DNA of 64,000 nt from Saccoglossus kowalevskii (taxonomy: Eukaryota; Hemichordata; Enteropneusta; Harrimaniidae). The notes beneath the pieces were generated by a model. That model made no database searches. It had not been told where the DNA came from and saw only the letters and a program-made list of their open reading frames with translations. The translations under genes and the position numbers were made by a program. Location: the NCBI RefSeq assembly GCF_000003605.2, contig NW_003126890.1, forward strand, positions 28,267 to 92,266. The letters run 5' to 3'. Positions 11,041 to 25,594 of the stretch are shown here, one piece after another. Positions within the stretch are counted from its first letter, which is position 1. The number at the start of each line of letters is the position of its first letter.

Positions 11041-13027
11041 ATGTGCAATGAATGGACTGAATGATTACTACCTACATTTTATTTTATAAACTCTTGATAC
11101 ATTGCGACTAATCCTATGCATTAGTATAGCTACAAGAAGCAATAATCGTCTTAGGTTCATAGGCTATTGAACCAACTCCATTATAATTATGTCATTGGTT
11201 GCTAGGCACTATCAACAAACTGCAAGGAATTATAAATAATTAAAGAATGTATTGTAATGGAAAATGAATATAAAATGATTTAATCTGGTTCCTAGGTGGC
11301 TCGGTACTCTGTATAATGGCAATTAATGTTCATATTGACCACAAATCTATGTTTCTTGTTTTTTAACATGGGCGTTGACTTTGTTCTATTCTATGATATG
11401 TTATTGACATTATATTGACACTATATGGAAAAAGAGGCAATATAAAGTTCAAATATTACGGTGGTTTTAAAAATAAGCACATAGGACATTTTATGGGATT
11501 TTTCGCAATTTTTTTTTAATCTTCAACTGTTTTGGGCATCTTAGCCAATTATTTTAGAAGGTGTGAGCATTTTCAGAATAATATATATTACGCAGTGTCT
11601 GTAATGTATTATCTGTACAAAGCTTAGAACTAAAAAAAGCACCACACCATGACATTATACGTATTTGAACTACATGTTATTAGACTTCATCACAAACAAA
11701 TTCGCCAAGGTTATGTCACATTTTTTTAGTATTATTATTTACAGCCCAACAATTTTACACCAAGAACATATGAACAAATCCTGGTATTTTTTACCCACAT
11801 AATTTGCGTATGGTTACATTCTCGTAAAATGTCATCAAGATAAGATATCACATTTTTCAAATGTGAACGTTTTCCTACTTTATTAAAATGTAAATCAATT
11901 AAAAACCATCCAATTAACTTCTATCTCTCCTGCAGATAAACAATTCCAACAAAACGCAACTGCTACCAGTTGAGTTATTAACCTCTACCTCGATTGTCAT
12001 GAAATAGGCAGCTGGACAGTGTAATTTGATGTAATTCATCCAAAATGATTTAGTAGTTTTAGCTGTATGCTCTTATGTAAGTTATGCAAATTTGTCAATG
12101 TCTAAGAGTTCTTGAATGCTCGCCTTTGCTACTCACGCGCACAGAAGATAGCAATTGGGGGCCGAGAAAAGACACGGTATTTTGATTCCTCTGGAAAACA
12201 AAAGTGTAATCACAGAGTTCCAAAATTTAGCCATTGGCTACGTTCCAAACTCTGACAAAGTCTCTAATGTAAAATGTTATTACCTTGAAGAGAACAACAG
12301 TGCCGTCTGCGGGACACCGGCAATATAGTTAGCACAATCACTCCCGACTCCGGTAAAAGTCTCTACATTTTTTCCTACACAACGATAACATATTATACCA
12401 AATTACTGTCACATTTAACGTCAACATTTCTTTTAATTCCAAAGCGTGTACGTCTTTAGTGCGTTTATGTTTGATGGTCTAATTTTGTCATAAAAACCTT
12501 AATATTCATAGATTATTTAAACTAAATTATGCTAATTTCTACGTATCACCTGACGTAGATAAAATAGTGCCGCAACAATGAATATTTAACTACTCATTCA
12601 CGTATGTATGAACGACATTTAATATCTTGAATGCGCCTGTCTCATAACATATCTGGTTGCTATATTGATTTGAAATGCTATTAAATTCGAAAACATGTTT
12701 ACAATGTTAACAAGAGCCGAGTGTGCATCAATCCAGGTTTCACAACTTTCATGCCGATGTTTAGTTGAAGTCGTCTGAATATTAGCCTTTTTTTACTTTA
12801 AACGATTTATATGAACTTATATGAAGCATGTATACTAAATAAAGAGATTATTCAAGGTTAAACAAGAAAATACCGTATTTAGCATTTGTTTTTATGTTTG
12901 ATATTTCCAAGCCTGCGGCGACTCGTGAGAATATCGACTATTAAAACTCATGATATAACGCGGTGTTTTTTTTATGGTGGCGAAAAACCTCAATTGACAC
13001 TAGCATTTGTATAACGTGTGTTGACTA
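11041..13027. other. Intergenic, no gene recognised
   Basis: AT-rich spacer between the two D1 copies. No long open frame, no repeat from the other families and no clear RNA gene seen. Confidence 0.4.
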
Positions 13028-13890
13028 GACATCAATTGTCCCGATTGATTTAAAATACATTTGTCATCATAAATCACGATGATCTCGTTGAAGCAAATAA
13101 TGATTGACTACGTCAATAGATCTAAGACCTTAACAATTTATATACAACGTATTAAATAGCCACTGGGAACAAATTTATGTAAGAACTAAAATGTAAACGC
13201 AAACAACCATGCATGTACAATTCATATGATTGAGTTGATGCGACATATGTTCGCACTAAAGGTTTCACTGATAGCTGTTAGGATGATTACCATGGCCCTA
13301 TAACTTCTTTGTCGTATACCTAAACTGATGAACAAACACACGCTGATTTCTCAAATGACGTACATTGTTAGATACATACGCTTATTCAGTACCTGGACAT
13401 TTTAATTCCGTTTATTAGTAATTAATCAGTAAATATGCTATCCTATTGAAACATCTTTAGATCTTTGGGGTTATTGATTTACGACGACTTGTATAAGTCC
13501 ATTAAATAGTACCGGTGAATATTGCAATATTACTTATACATTCACTAGAAAAAGAACAATATACAAATCAAACATCATATATTTCACTGCGGAAAACAAC
13601 ATGTTTTGAGCAGTACGATAACTGAAGGTCATTGAAATTTAACGTCAATTGAATTTGAGTGACATGAGTAAATCACTAAATCGTCTGAAAGTTTTAATAC
13701 TTGATGTGCAGTTTAATGACGAGTCAAATAACACTGTATTAGATAACGCAGCGTTCTATATACCTAAATGATTACAGCCAATTTGGTACATGCACGTATG
13801 TCAATTCAATTTTCAGTTTTCGTTTGAGTGTATTGTATAATAGTTTATTTTAATTTGGTTATTTCATTCATTTTCTATTATAATGCGCTA
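13028..13890 (+). repeat. Local segmental duplication D1, copy 2
   Basis: Second copy of the 10464-11040 segment. Relative to copy 1 it has about 190 extra bp (roughly 13230-13418) and about 74 extra bp (roughly 13516-13589); the latter contains the 14-bp palindrome AATATTGCAATATT. Whether these are insertions here or losses in copy 1 cannot be told from two copies. Confidence 0.8.
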
Positions 13891-14680
13891 TGTCTGTGAG
13901 AGTAATAGTTACATACCATTTCTAAAATTCTTAATTATTCAGCGATCAATCCAATTTCATTGAATAATTAAAAATAAAATGTAATTTATATGTGAAATAA
14001 TAACATATTGACTTCATTTAAATGTAATGATATTTAATACGTTTTTTTAAATATCATTTTCATGATGTAAATAAATACTTCTTGTTGGAAATCGCAATAT
14101 TTGCTTGATACGTTGTGAACGGAGTTGCAGAATGACAAAAGTAAAATTATCGAGTCGTTATTGGGAGCTATGTTGTGCTTATCGTTTCGCGAAGTTTTAA
14201 ATTATAGAAATGCGTGTATGTTGACCAAAACTTTAGTATAACACGGTTTTCATGTAAGATTCGGATGGCAGTCATATTCAGTTTGTGTTAGTTAAAATCA
14301 GCACTTTTGCCTAGTGGGCCATTTAGAATAGACTATAATAACCAACTCCGTGTTACTTTAGGTTCTTATATCTTTCGCTCACTGATTTGAACATGTAAGC
14401 CATACTACACATGTCCCTACCTATAATCCTTGTTCTTTATAAAGTCTTGACGCCTTCGTGGTAATTTTTGTGTGAGCGATTTTCAATAACCAATCGACAC
14501 CGCGTACACATATTCAATAATCATTTGTGCATACCATTCAAATTCTCATCTATGAGTGTAAGGATTTTCTTTACACTTAAATCAAGTAATTCCGGTATAA
14601 TAATTGCACGTATTACATGACTGAAATCATATCGAACATTATAATTTCATCAAGTGTGAAAACGATCATAAAGTAAATCA
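13891..14680. other. Intergenic, no gene recognised
   Basis: No open frame or repeat of note. Confidence 0.4.
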
Positions 14681-15003
14681 TATTATTATACATCTGTCAC
14701 CGTAACGCCATAAGTTACAGCGTGCCGTAATTTTGCGGTATTTTACGGGGTATTTTCATACTACCGTATTTGGAAATGCGAATTCCAAATATGGAATGAT
14801 TACGCGCGTAAGCGTCCTCTAATAATAAAAACAAACATGGCTGCCACCAGGATTTGACCGGACTCTGATGTATCCTTGAAGGGAAAANNNNNNNNNNNNN
14901 NNNNNNNNNNNNNNNNNNNNNNNNNNNNNNNNNNNNNGTTCATCACCGCTGTACTGTCTTCGTGCATACTTTGAGGTATCTTCGTAATAACCTCATATTA
15001 TAC
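14681..15003 (+). repeat. Interspersed repeat R1, copy B, with an assembly gap
   Basis: The best 5' end of the family: tattattatacatctgtcac, then the conserved taagttacagcg block and an uninterrupted gcgtaagcgtcctc. This is the empty site for the MITE nested in copy A. The 3' part resumes after the gap with the right arm of the terminal hairpin (gtgcatactttgaggtatc). The left arm probably lies in the gap, which may be why assembly failed there. Confidence 0.75.
14888..14937. other. Assembly gap, 50 N
   Basis: A run of 50 N, a conventional gap size rather than a measured length. It interrupts R1 copy B at its hairpin. Confidence 0.99.
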
Positions 15004-16954
15004 AGTTTAAGTTATGAACTGTCTGAATAGACACACTTCGAATATTGATATTTTATAACAAATTGTCCATTATATACAAGTGTGTACATATTACCTTTTT
15101 AGCACGTTTCCTTTGGCATAGTACTACTTTCTTTATGATAACACTTCGTTTTAAACCCTTGGCGATGACTCGAGGTGACATTTTAAAATGTGTGTGGCTT
15201 CTATTGTCACGTTGTATTTAATGTAAATCCGTATTCGTACGTTATACTGAAATCTTCAGTCGACGGATGTATATTCAGGTTAATGGCGTATGTAATTCCT
15301 TACAAATCTATCTACATTTATATAGGACAACACGCTGATCGAATTATCCGAATCATCTTATCCGTTTTTATCACCACTAATAACACAATTACCTAGCTAG
15401 TCGTAGTAACATGGTTATTTCTGTGGTCGTATTATTCGTGTGAACGCATTCACAACAACGCGTGTGGCGAATATATGCATGTATAACTGAGCGACTTTAG
15501 TGGTGTGGAATACGAAGAGCGCAATAAATTATTGATATATGATTACATTAATGGCATTTGATAGTCAGATTTTTTAAATAATTTAATAACAAAAATAAGT
15601 CACTCAAATTTTTTTAAAAAAACTCAAAATTGTTAGTTGCGAACTTGTAAATTGTACTGGTTTAGGTACATAAAGGGGAAGACCACTAGTATCTAAATTC
15701 CTCAGTCATATATATAACATGCAAGCACACACACATGCATGCATAAAGCAAAAATGCTTTGATATAAAGGTATTCAGGTTAGTGTCGTAAGGCAAAGATT
15801 TACTATAACTAAATTGCTACTAATTGAAGATAAGTTTTATTTATACATGAAGCAAAACAAATAGTTAAACACATAATTCCTATTCACACTCCGGCGTAAT
15901 TAGGCATTTATATTTGACACACAGAACAATTTTATTCAAGTTAGAGAAATGGTTGTTGACATAACGATGCATCATTCCTGAAATATTGCCGCCGTTCTTG
16001 TATTATAGCATCAATTAGACAGTTAATGGCCCTGTGTCAATACAGGGTAGAAGAATATTGTCATAACATATCATATTCCTTAAGCGGAATTCAAGTTGAA
16101 AGACAAAACAAAAGATACATAATGTACAATATATTTGGGTAATAAATGTGGATCTCAGGATATGAACACAGATGATAATAAATCCCCTTAACGATATTAA
16201 CCGCTTATAATGATCAATTCGCTCAGAGAAAGTGATCCGAACTCACCATGTAAAAAGCAACACTGTTTAAAATAAGACAAAACATTATATAAACAACAAC
16301 AAATGATTTCACGAATTCATATTATGAGAGTACGCATTCGCAGATTGTGAATAATACCACACAATAAATTGCCTCGATAGAAGTCCTCACATTTGCAGTG
16401 CCCAACATATTTTTTTAAATACCAACAAATGACACAGCTACTTGTACATGTTAGCAATTCATTAACCGGATTAATTGATTTAATTTTCACTTTAGACCAA
16501 ACTAATCCAGTGCAAAAATGCATTATGAATTTTATACACATTTACGAGAATAAAATAATTACACAAAATACGTGCCAAAAATTCATTCAATCAGATTCAA
16601 TCAGGCTAACGGTTTCTTAATGTAGCTGAAAAAAATCTGTTTTGATCAGAAATAATCATGAACTTGGATGGTGAATGCTTAAGTAATTTGGCTTACCTGA
16701 AGTAGAAAATATATTTCAATTTCTAATAGGAAATGCCTGAACAAAAAAATACTCAACTTACCAATATACTAAATGTAAACGTAGAATTGAATAATCAATT
16801 ATCTATGTGTCTGTATTTGTTTAAATTACAGAATTAAAATATTTATCATGCGTATAACTATACTGATAATATAATAACCTTACATTTCAGTATACACATA
16901 TCTTATCGGAAGCATTTGTGATAGACCAGGAATAAACATCAGTAGGCAAGTGTC

Positions 16955-16958
<4 letters not shown>
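15004..16958. other. Intergenic, no gene recognised
   Basis: AT-rich DNA with small unconvincing frames at 15190-15396 (+) and 16317-16620 (both strands). No domain or RNA gene recognised. Confidence 0.4.
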
Positions 16959-16997
<39 letters not shown>

Positions 16998-17019
16998 ATA
17001 TGATATATATATATATATA

Positions 17020-17070
<51 letters not shown>

Positions 17071-17126
17071 ATATGATATATATATATATATATGATATAT
17101 ATATATATATATATGATATATATATC
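16959..17126. repeat. Compound AT / GATAT microsatellite, about 168 bp
   Basis: (AT)n runs interrupted at intervals by GATATATGATAT and GATATAT variants. Open frames over it are Tyr-Ile-Ser/His repeat artefacts. Confidence 0.95.
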
Positions 17127-19701
17127 CTTACATGGTATAATATATACCCTACAGTCGCTTTCACCATTTTGTAATACACCCACATTTACATACATAGAAG
17201 TGACAGATATATGGCTGTTGTAGGTGTGGTGACATTACTTATCCCCAGGGTATTTGTTCATTTCCGGCCTTCGTTGACGTTATTTTATGACATTCTGGTA
17301 AACTTAACATTCTAATTTCCGAATCATATTTTCTTCTAGTTAATCTTTATTTTATCCCATTTCATTATATTGGGTCATGTTATTATTCTCCCTTAGCTCT
17401 CCTTTGCAAAGTATATGCATTATTGTTATTAATAGTTTTTTATTAAGCCGTTGGTGCATATGCAATTGTGAAACTTGGGTGTACATTTAAAGTTGGCATC
17501 TTGATACTGTTAATTTTGAGTAGACTTCACATAATGCCAAAATCGCTAAGTGTGACTTAGAAACAGTTCACATGTGTTAGCTAAGTGTTTTAGGTTCAAA
17601 TTCTTCCTAGTGATTAACTAAGTCGAGTAATCAAACAATGCTTTCAATTTCGACATGGGCTTTATTTTTTACAGATATATTTCATTTTAATTACCCTGCA
17701 TAAAATTATTATTTCATACCTATGTCACAGTAACGTTCGCAGACTGCACAACCTTGAACGTTCATTTAGAGGAAGATTGAGATTTGTCTGTTCATGTAGA
17801 AAAAGATCTTTCACGGGAGTGTATATTATACGGGTAAAGTCGCGAAACCAACCAACAAATAAGATGCGTGTTTCACGTTAAATGTAAGATATAAATGAGT
17901 TTTTCACATAATCTAAACATGGATGCAATACACAATATGAATGTTGATTTTATCACTTCATAGCCATGTGACGGCACGGAGCAACCACATTTGAACTCCC
18001 ACGTTGATGGTTGCAAATACACTTCAAGGTTATGACTGCTAATGTTCGAGCTCAAGAGAATTCATTACACATATAACATCCCGTGCTGGCGATTTGTTGA
18101 CATAGAGTGGAACACCGCTGTATAATGTCAGCCGCAATCTACATATTGACATCTATGCATGTATAGCTTGTTACAAATCAATGATACGCGATGTACCATA
18201 TTTTGATACACTCCATCTGCACATGCGTCAGTAAATTTATATATCGTTTGAATATTCATATAATTTACCTTATACTATGCAGGACGAAAATGATATCAAT
18301 GTAATGTTATGTTTTGACATATGGTAAAACATTTAAGTCATTTAATTGTTCGATTTCATTAAAAAAAGATGGATGTAGGTGGTGATTGTATGAGTATGGT
18401 TTGCATTGAAGGCTCAAAACATTTTGATGAAACACAATAATCATTTAATCTTATTAGCATCTTCTTGTAAATGTCACGAGGCAGAAGACTAATCTGTTTA
18501 TGCATGAACAAAAACTATTGGTGTTACTAATACGTACATGACAAAATATGTGAGTGTCACTATAAGTCTATTTCTATCAATTCCTATGTTGCTACATTGG
18601 CACATAGTAACCCATCACACCATTACATGAATAATATATTATTATTGACACTGACACAAATGACTGCCTTGTTTTCTCGTACGGCATCAGATAACATGTA
18701 ACCCGGAAATTGAATTTAGCATGGAAGGGTATTAGATACGACTAGTGTAAGGTGGGAATATTCTACTGAAACATTACGTGTCTGACTAATGTGTCTAATG
18801 TAATCAAATCATATATGCCTATTTTAATATGGTAGAGGGTAGTACCAATTGCGACAACATCGATATGACTGTAGAATGTTGATTGATTTATGAAAATAAC
18901 GTAAACCCGGTAGGTATACTCAACTGAATATACCTCAACTACACTCATGGGCTTCTTGTAACTCTTAAACACGCCTCACTGTCAATCGTTACACAATGCT
19001 GAAGCTACAGCTTTGTCTTAAAGTAGGCATATGTGCACTTAATTACCATGCGTTCGTATGTACATGCGTCGATATATCCATCACTGCAACCACGTCTTAA
19101 AACAAATGTTAATTCGCTCAAAAAATTTCATCACATCCAACCGTGAAAAACGTATGATAATAAGACTTTTGACCAAGACTTGAAGATTAATTAAACTCTT
19201 AGGCTATTTCATGTACGCCCGAGCAAACATATTTCATAGCAATGCGATTTGCACCTAGTTTAATTAGTATAAACGCTTTCAGGTACTTTAAATATATTCT
19301 CGAAACGTGCAATTGTTTATGTAAACCATCTTACCGATACATTGTTGACGAGAAAACCCGTCACATGTTATTTGTTATCATGTGGTAACGAACACTGAGC
19401 TATAATGAGCTTTCACTATACGAACCTATGTGTTATTACCAACAATTCGACATTCCCGTTGTTTGATGTTTCACTCATCTGTAGCTCGAAAATTGGTTCA
19501 TTGACCATACGAGGTTTAATGAACAGGAATGTAAAAGTACATAGTAAAAGTCAGAGAGATCTGATGATCAGCTTTGTCTTAATAATGAATACAGTCGTGT
19601 AGTCACAACTGTACGTGTACGAACAGTACGTTATATGAGAGTATAGGAAATGAAATCTTTGTTTGTGGTTCATCCATCCGTTGTCGCGGAAACCAACACT
19701 G
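17127..19701. other. Intergenic, no gene recognised
   Basis: No domain-bearing frame seen; ORFs at 17873-18055, 18763-18972 and 19405-19602 look like chance. Confidence 0.4.
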
Positions 19702-19842
19702 TGAGCATGCGCGGGTTTAACTTCTGCTGCTTCTTATAGGCAAGCTCCTGGAAGTGTTTTCTTCATTCAGACAGAGCTCAAGGGAAGACTATCCGGATAA
19801 CGTATTGACAATAACACACATCACAAGCTTCAAATTAAAAAG
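19702..19842 (+). other. Candidate 5'UTR first exon (strong donor), possibly of GPCR 1
   Basis: The sequence ends at an excellent 5' splice site, AAAAAG|GTAAGTTTG (GT at 19843-19844). Upstream lie an NRF-1-like word (GAGCATGCGCGGG, 19702-19714), a TTATAG word at about 19733 and an initiator-like TTCAGA near 19766. The next good downstream acceptor on this strand that leads into a long frame is at 25569-25570, 24 nt before the GPCR 1 start. I infer a non-coding first exon with a 5.7-kb intron. The exact transcription start is not determined. Confidence 0.35.
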
Positions 19843-22800
19843 GTAAGTTTGTTTCTTGTTGAATTGAAATTAAAAAGCCACAAGATCGTTTGTCGTTATA
19901 TTTGTTCTAAATTGTAATTGTGTTGCTTGATGATGAAGTTTAAAACGTCAATAAGATATTTCACAACATTACATGAATATTTAAATCAACTTTGTTACGT
20001 TGTAATATATGAAGCATGAATCATGTTATTTGTTCGCGAATCTATACAACACGCTGATGATAAGATGACATACGATGATGCAATTTATTTTAACGCTAAA
20101 AATCTTCATTAGGAATGGGACTGTGTGAGAACAATTACAGATTCCTCATCCAGTTATAGATAGATAGATATCGATATAAATTACTATTTGCTAACAGTCG
20201 TACTGTGACGTTTACATTCAATTTTACTGTACAGATACCAATGCCAAGTGGCAAGTAGTTAATAAACCTCTATAACGCATCGATATGTTAAATGTTCAAT
20301 TCATTTGTATTTATCAAAACTAACATACGATCGTCTGGGTAATTAGCATCGCTAGGGACAATGTCACGTCTTAAAGTAGTTATTACAAAATGTACACATT
20401 TTTATTTTGTGTGCACATTCTAAACCACCAATATCCGAAAGCAATCAGCATTAGCATTGTATTGACATGCTTAATTCTTACATTAATACATGATGCTTCG
20501 TGTTATATGTGTATGTTATATATATATATATATATATATATCGCAAACTCATCTAACTGAGCGTAGATAAATGGTTTAACAAACAAATGGAATTTTAGTG
20601 AGTATCTTGGGAATGCATAGTGCGGTAATTTGGCCATTTATAACAATTCATTGATCAAAATACAACAGCACGTAAACTATATGTAATAGGAAGTTGTTTT
20701 GTATCGGCGGGTGTGCTTCGAGAATGTTGACTGTAGACATGCACGCTGACGTACTCTGACAGGCGACATTCGATTGTATGCCTTTCGGCTAGTTGTCTAC
20801 GTGCAAAAAATAGACATTCTGTTAAACGAGAATCCATCTATTATGTAAAATAAACTTGTGTTACTTACAATTGTGTGAAAAAACAAATATTATACATACA
20901 TTTATTTTAAAAATTTATCAATTTTGACCTGAAATGTATACTTGTGATATATAACACAGATGTCATATATGTAAACATATGAACACGTGCTATACTTTGT
21001 GATGTTGTAACACACTAGTAAGATATTATGTATGTTATATTATCATTAGCTTCGTTACATCCCACGCTGTAAAAATGTTACGTGTGCATGAAGTAGAATC
21101 CAGTTTCTGAACGCAAACGATCGATGACGCTGATCTCGTAAAATGATTTTGCTGGCATCTTAGGCTGCTCTTTTTCATTATAGTATGACCTCACGCAGGT
21201 AAAATAATACGTGTATCGCAAGAATAATGCAAAGTATACACTCTGGCAGTAGCTTCACGCATAACCAAAATCACCCGTACATATAATAATGCTTTTATAC
21301 ATAATTCTTAATATATATTCCAAAACTGCTTGAGTTACTCTTCTTCTATCAAGTACTTTTCTGAACACATAAATATTTAACATATATAAATCTAAAGCAT
21401 GTACGTCAAATAATGAACATTCTGCTCGATTGACACTCGATTATTCGAGTATGTATTAATTTCATAACTATTGCTGAAAGCAATGAATTTATACACAAAT
21501 AATTGTTGGCAATTATTCACTTCACAATGCATGGGGTTATCGGTATTTTATGCGCCCAAATGTACATACGACTAAATGTGGTTATCGTACCTAATCAGAA
21601 GATTGGCGCTTCCAATTCAAACAAATTCAAAGAAAATGTTATTATATGAAATATATGTATTGCAATCTTTTTTTCAATTTTGAGTTTCAATTGAACATAC
21701 AGTTGAGAAAATGAACATGAAAAGCTTTTTATAATCCCGACTTGGAGTCATTACCTGTCGTCTACGTTGATTATCTTTACCAGTATTGTTACAACAATAT
21801 GAATGGCCTTCAATAATTATGCATATGAATGTTCACATCAGGCAGAGTATTAGGTAGTGAATGATGTGACAAAAGTGACTACACAAAAGACTTCAGAAAT
21901 TGCAATCACATTCATCTAAATATATTTGGTTTTAATCTCATATTTTAATCTTTTGGCCAATTTCCGTCGGCGTACTATTCCCTCAAGAATTGACTGAAGT
22001 CCATGACAACAATTATGACACAAGACAGTGAATATTTTTTCCAAAGCAATCCTATACTCTGTTCCGCTTCCATAGTACCTTGTTTTTCGATCCAGTGCAG
22101 CAGCTGTTCTATATAATGTGCATTTAATAAATCCTTCTATCATTCAAGTAACTGTATAGTAATTCCATATATGACTTTGTTAATGTTGCTAATGGGCGGC
22201 TATTTATCAACTTTTCCTTTCTGTTAGGCATTATCAAAAACGTAAACGTATCCAGATATGTGCATGTGCGTTATACACACAACTTATGACTATATATCTC
22301 ACCACCAAAAATCATTAGTGTTATTGAGTTCATCAATGGTGAACGGTTTTTAGTGGATCTTTAGATTTCTAAAATTACACAAGATACATCGACGTTTAGT
22401 CGCTCAATGTACTGCTTTGTTTTTCGGCGAGAGTTGTTGCTTATACTTGCATTTATTCCATTATTTAACGGACAATAGCAACAACCTCAAACTAAACTCC
22501 TGTCAGTCCCACAGCAGCATATCTCATATTTGCCTTGATTGGAAATTTAACACAGAGTGATAACGTTATCGATCAGTGATAATTTAATCTCAGGATGCAG
22601 ATACTTTATCTCCTACAAAACCGGCTTCCGTGTGTTTGCGATGACAGTTTAATTTGCAAATCATGTTACTTCAGGGACATTAAAACGGTTCAGATTGCCT
22701 TGATTCGATTTTCACTATGTTGATCATACTAATCGTATAGCATGCAAATAATCGTGATTTGTCATTGAGAGTATATGAAAACATATACTATATATATGCG

Positions 22801-25570
22801 AACAGACTGAACAGTTATTAATGACATATATATTACACAGTAGATGTATAAAGGGACTTGGTAATAAAAGTGTGTGTCCATGAACATGAGATATTGAACA
22901 ATTCACGACATACGCTCATGAATATGGAGTGAATTGTGCAATATCAAACAAACTGCTTCATTACTATGAGTTGTTAGTTATTACATTGTTCCGATACAGG
23001 GGCTGATATTAATAATATCATTTGTCTTACAGCTATTAAATCATAATTGATCCATTCACTGTCAGTACTATAAATCTCTACTACTACTGTTATGTTAGTA
23101 AGCTGATAGCCTTATAGCGACCAAAAAATGATATGTACCCTTGACGCATCATTTGACGTCATCATGTAATTTACTCAGATATTATATGTACCCTCATACC
23201 ATATATTGTGGTTACCATGGTTATCATTGACAGCTGTATTTAGTAATTGACGCTAAGGTAATAATGAGTGTCAAACTAATAGCACATATTCTAGAACTAT
23301 GTATTTGTCACATGCATATTTCCACAGATTAAATAAAATGGAATAAGATGGAATTTTAATGGGAAAGTATTGCCTTTACGCGAACTGTTTTGTTTGTACT
23401 CAAGGTGTTGTTCATCACATGAACGCTGTGCGTACCCCGGGTATCAATTCTCCTCGAAATTGATGATTGGCATCTGCCGGTGTCTAACTAACATCGCATC
23501 TCACTGTTAAATTTACCAGGTGAAGACCATTGGCAGCTGCATAAGTGACGTTTACATTGATATTGTATCAAGTGCTATGGTCGCGTGCTGTCTACTTATA
23601 GCTGATCCTTCGCGTTATTTGTCATAATTATCCACGTATTGCAACACATATGAGCCGCTAGCATGGCGCCAGACAGTACTTTGCATAGAATGTTAATGTC
23701 TCGCTGAGCTGCGATTTTCACACTTTCGATACTATACAGTTTTAAAACACAATCAAACATTCGCATAACAATGCAAGCGTGAACACGTTCTTCACATACA
23801 GTATGATATGTGATAATGAGAGACTGTAACCACACTTTAAGTGTATTATTTTTATAAAAACGATCTAAACTGACTTTTTTTAATAACATTTACAACTGTG
23901 TTTCAGACGTGTTTCAGTTCCGTCTTGTCAGTTGTATCCAGCGGATTATGCCGTCAGAAGAATTTATGTGTTCCCGTCAGTAGGACTCAGCAAATTACCA
24001 CAACCTAGTCGTATTCAACGGCAGGATTTAGTGGGCATCCCTTTTAGCAATATTTGCTTGAATTTTAAAATTAATATCACAAAAATGTTGTATATGCTAA
24101 ATGAACAATATTGTTCTAGGTAAATAATAGTCTGTAATTAAAAGAAATCTGTATTTCCATAGAGTCGATTTAACTTTAATTAATACTTAAATGTAAATCA
24201 ATAATTGGGTACACATCATGACAAAACTATGGTACTGGTTTGTGCTGGTTTACATAAACACACTTGCCCATCGAGTGAGACGATCTTATTTTGTTTTGTT
24301 TCAACATGCAGGCACTGTGCTTTAGTTGGCATTTCGCGATATTGTCTTGTAATGTGGATTTGAACCAATGAATGTTGGTTCGACTAATCTTTTGGTAATC
24401 ATTTCCCTAAAATAAACTTGCAATATGATATGTGTTTAGTTGGGAAGAATGGAATATACCAATCACTATCGAGAATGACGTAGATGGGGTAATGTGTCTC
24501 TGATGAACACAGATGTTGAATTATAACATTGCGATTAAGTTATTATTATTGGACACACATTAGTTACAATTGTAAAGAATGTGATGCACTGTCAGGTGTT
24601 ATACTAACGTAAATTCATAAACCGACTAAACAAATTTTGTTTTTCATTTTCTTAATCTAATGAATTTATAACAATTTATAATTTCTCCGTATTTCGAAAG
24701 GGATTAACACATTGAATTCATTGTGATTCATACTTTACATGGCACGTGGTGTCGTCTTTCGTCTTTAGGATGAGATACACTAATGCCAATTTAATTTGTT
24801 ATTGCAACAACTACGGCACACTTTTACACGTTCGACTACTCTGATATCTAGCATTAAACTGATGCATTAATATACACAACGTGAGTACATACAAATAATT
24901 TTGATGTACGTCTATATAGTGGTTAATGTTTCAGTTCGAGGTCATAATATCTATTGTAAAGTAGTCAATTGGTCATTGATATCGAATGTAAAAACAGTGT
25001 AAACAAATGTCTTAGCGTCGTAAAGCTGTCGTTGCATGGGTGTACATAAACGTGAAAATATTTCGGAGATCTAGTATCTTCACGGCTAATTTTGATGATG
25101 TAAACGTATCTCAACGCCATGTTTTCCTCTGAAAACTTTAAATCGGCATTTTGATAATGAACTATACAAGACTCAAGTTCAAAATCAACGCACCATTACA
25201 GAGATATTTTTTTACAGAGATATTTTTTAACCTATATAGACTGTACTCGGCACAATCTATTAGACCATTCATTAATTTCAAATTCTTAATCAGTGAAGTC
25301 CAAGAACTAAAAATGTAATTAATAACAGAACAAAACAAATAATCAATACACGATTGTCCATAAGATACAGGTTGCATGTTTTTCTTGAAAACGTCTTAGA
25401 TCGCCAATTAAGTGTTTATTCATATGTACGTAATATGTACGTTCCAATATAAGTAACCACAATTACCACTCATATTTGTTACACTTAGTTCTGTATCTGT
25501 GTTATTTGTACCACTCTCACTAAATTTATAGACTGATGTTATTGATATCTTATTTCTATTTTTGCTATAG
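19843..25570 (+). other. Probable 5'UTR intron of GPCR 1
   Basis: Runs from the donor at 19843 to the acceptor tatttttgctatag, AG at 25569-25570. The acceptor is well formed; the pairing with this donor is inference. It contains an (AT)n run at 20517-20541, a possible small antisense exon at 21916-22143 and otherwise plain AT-rich sequence. Confidence 0.35.
21916..22143 (-). CDS. Hypothetical 75-residue ORF, possible exon
   Basis: An open minus-strand frame with a splice-acceptor-like ATTACTATACAG 8 nt before its ATG. The product starts MIEGFIKCTLYRTAAALDRK, has a CHNCCHG cluster and ends in a basic stretch (RRRKLAKRLKY). Its codon makeup looks less random than that of neighbouring frames. 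No family is recognised and no adjoining exons were found. It may be an exon of an antisense gene, a transposon remnant or chance. Confidence 0.2.
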   Translation of the reverse strand: MIEGFIKCTLYRTAAALDRKTRYYGSGTEYRIALEKIFTVLCHNCCHGLQSILEGIVRRRKLAKRLKYEIKTKYI

Positions 25571-25594
25571 GTTGATAACCACTGATTGCATATA

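Noticed and set aside
16880-17195. Tyr-Ile-rich frames of 80-100 codons
   Set aside because: Translation of the AT microsatellite.
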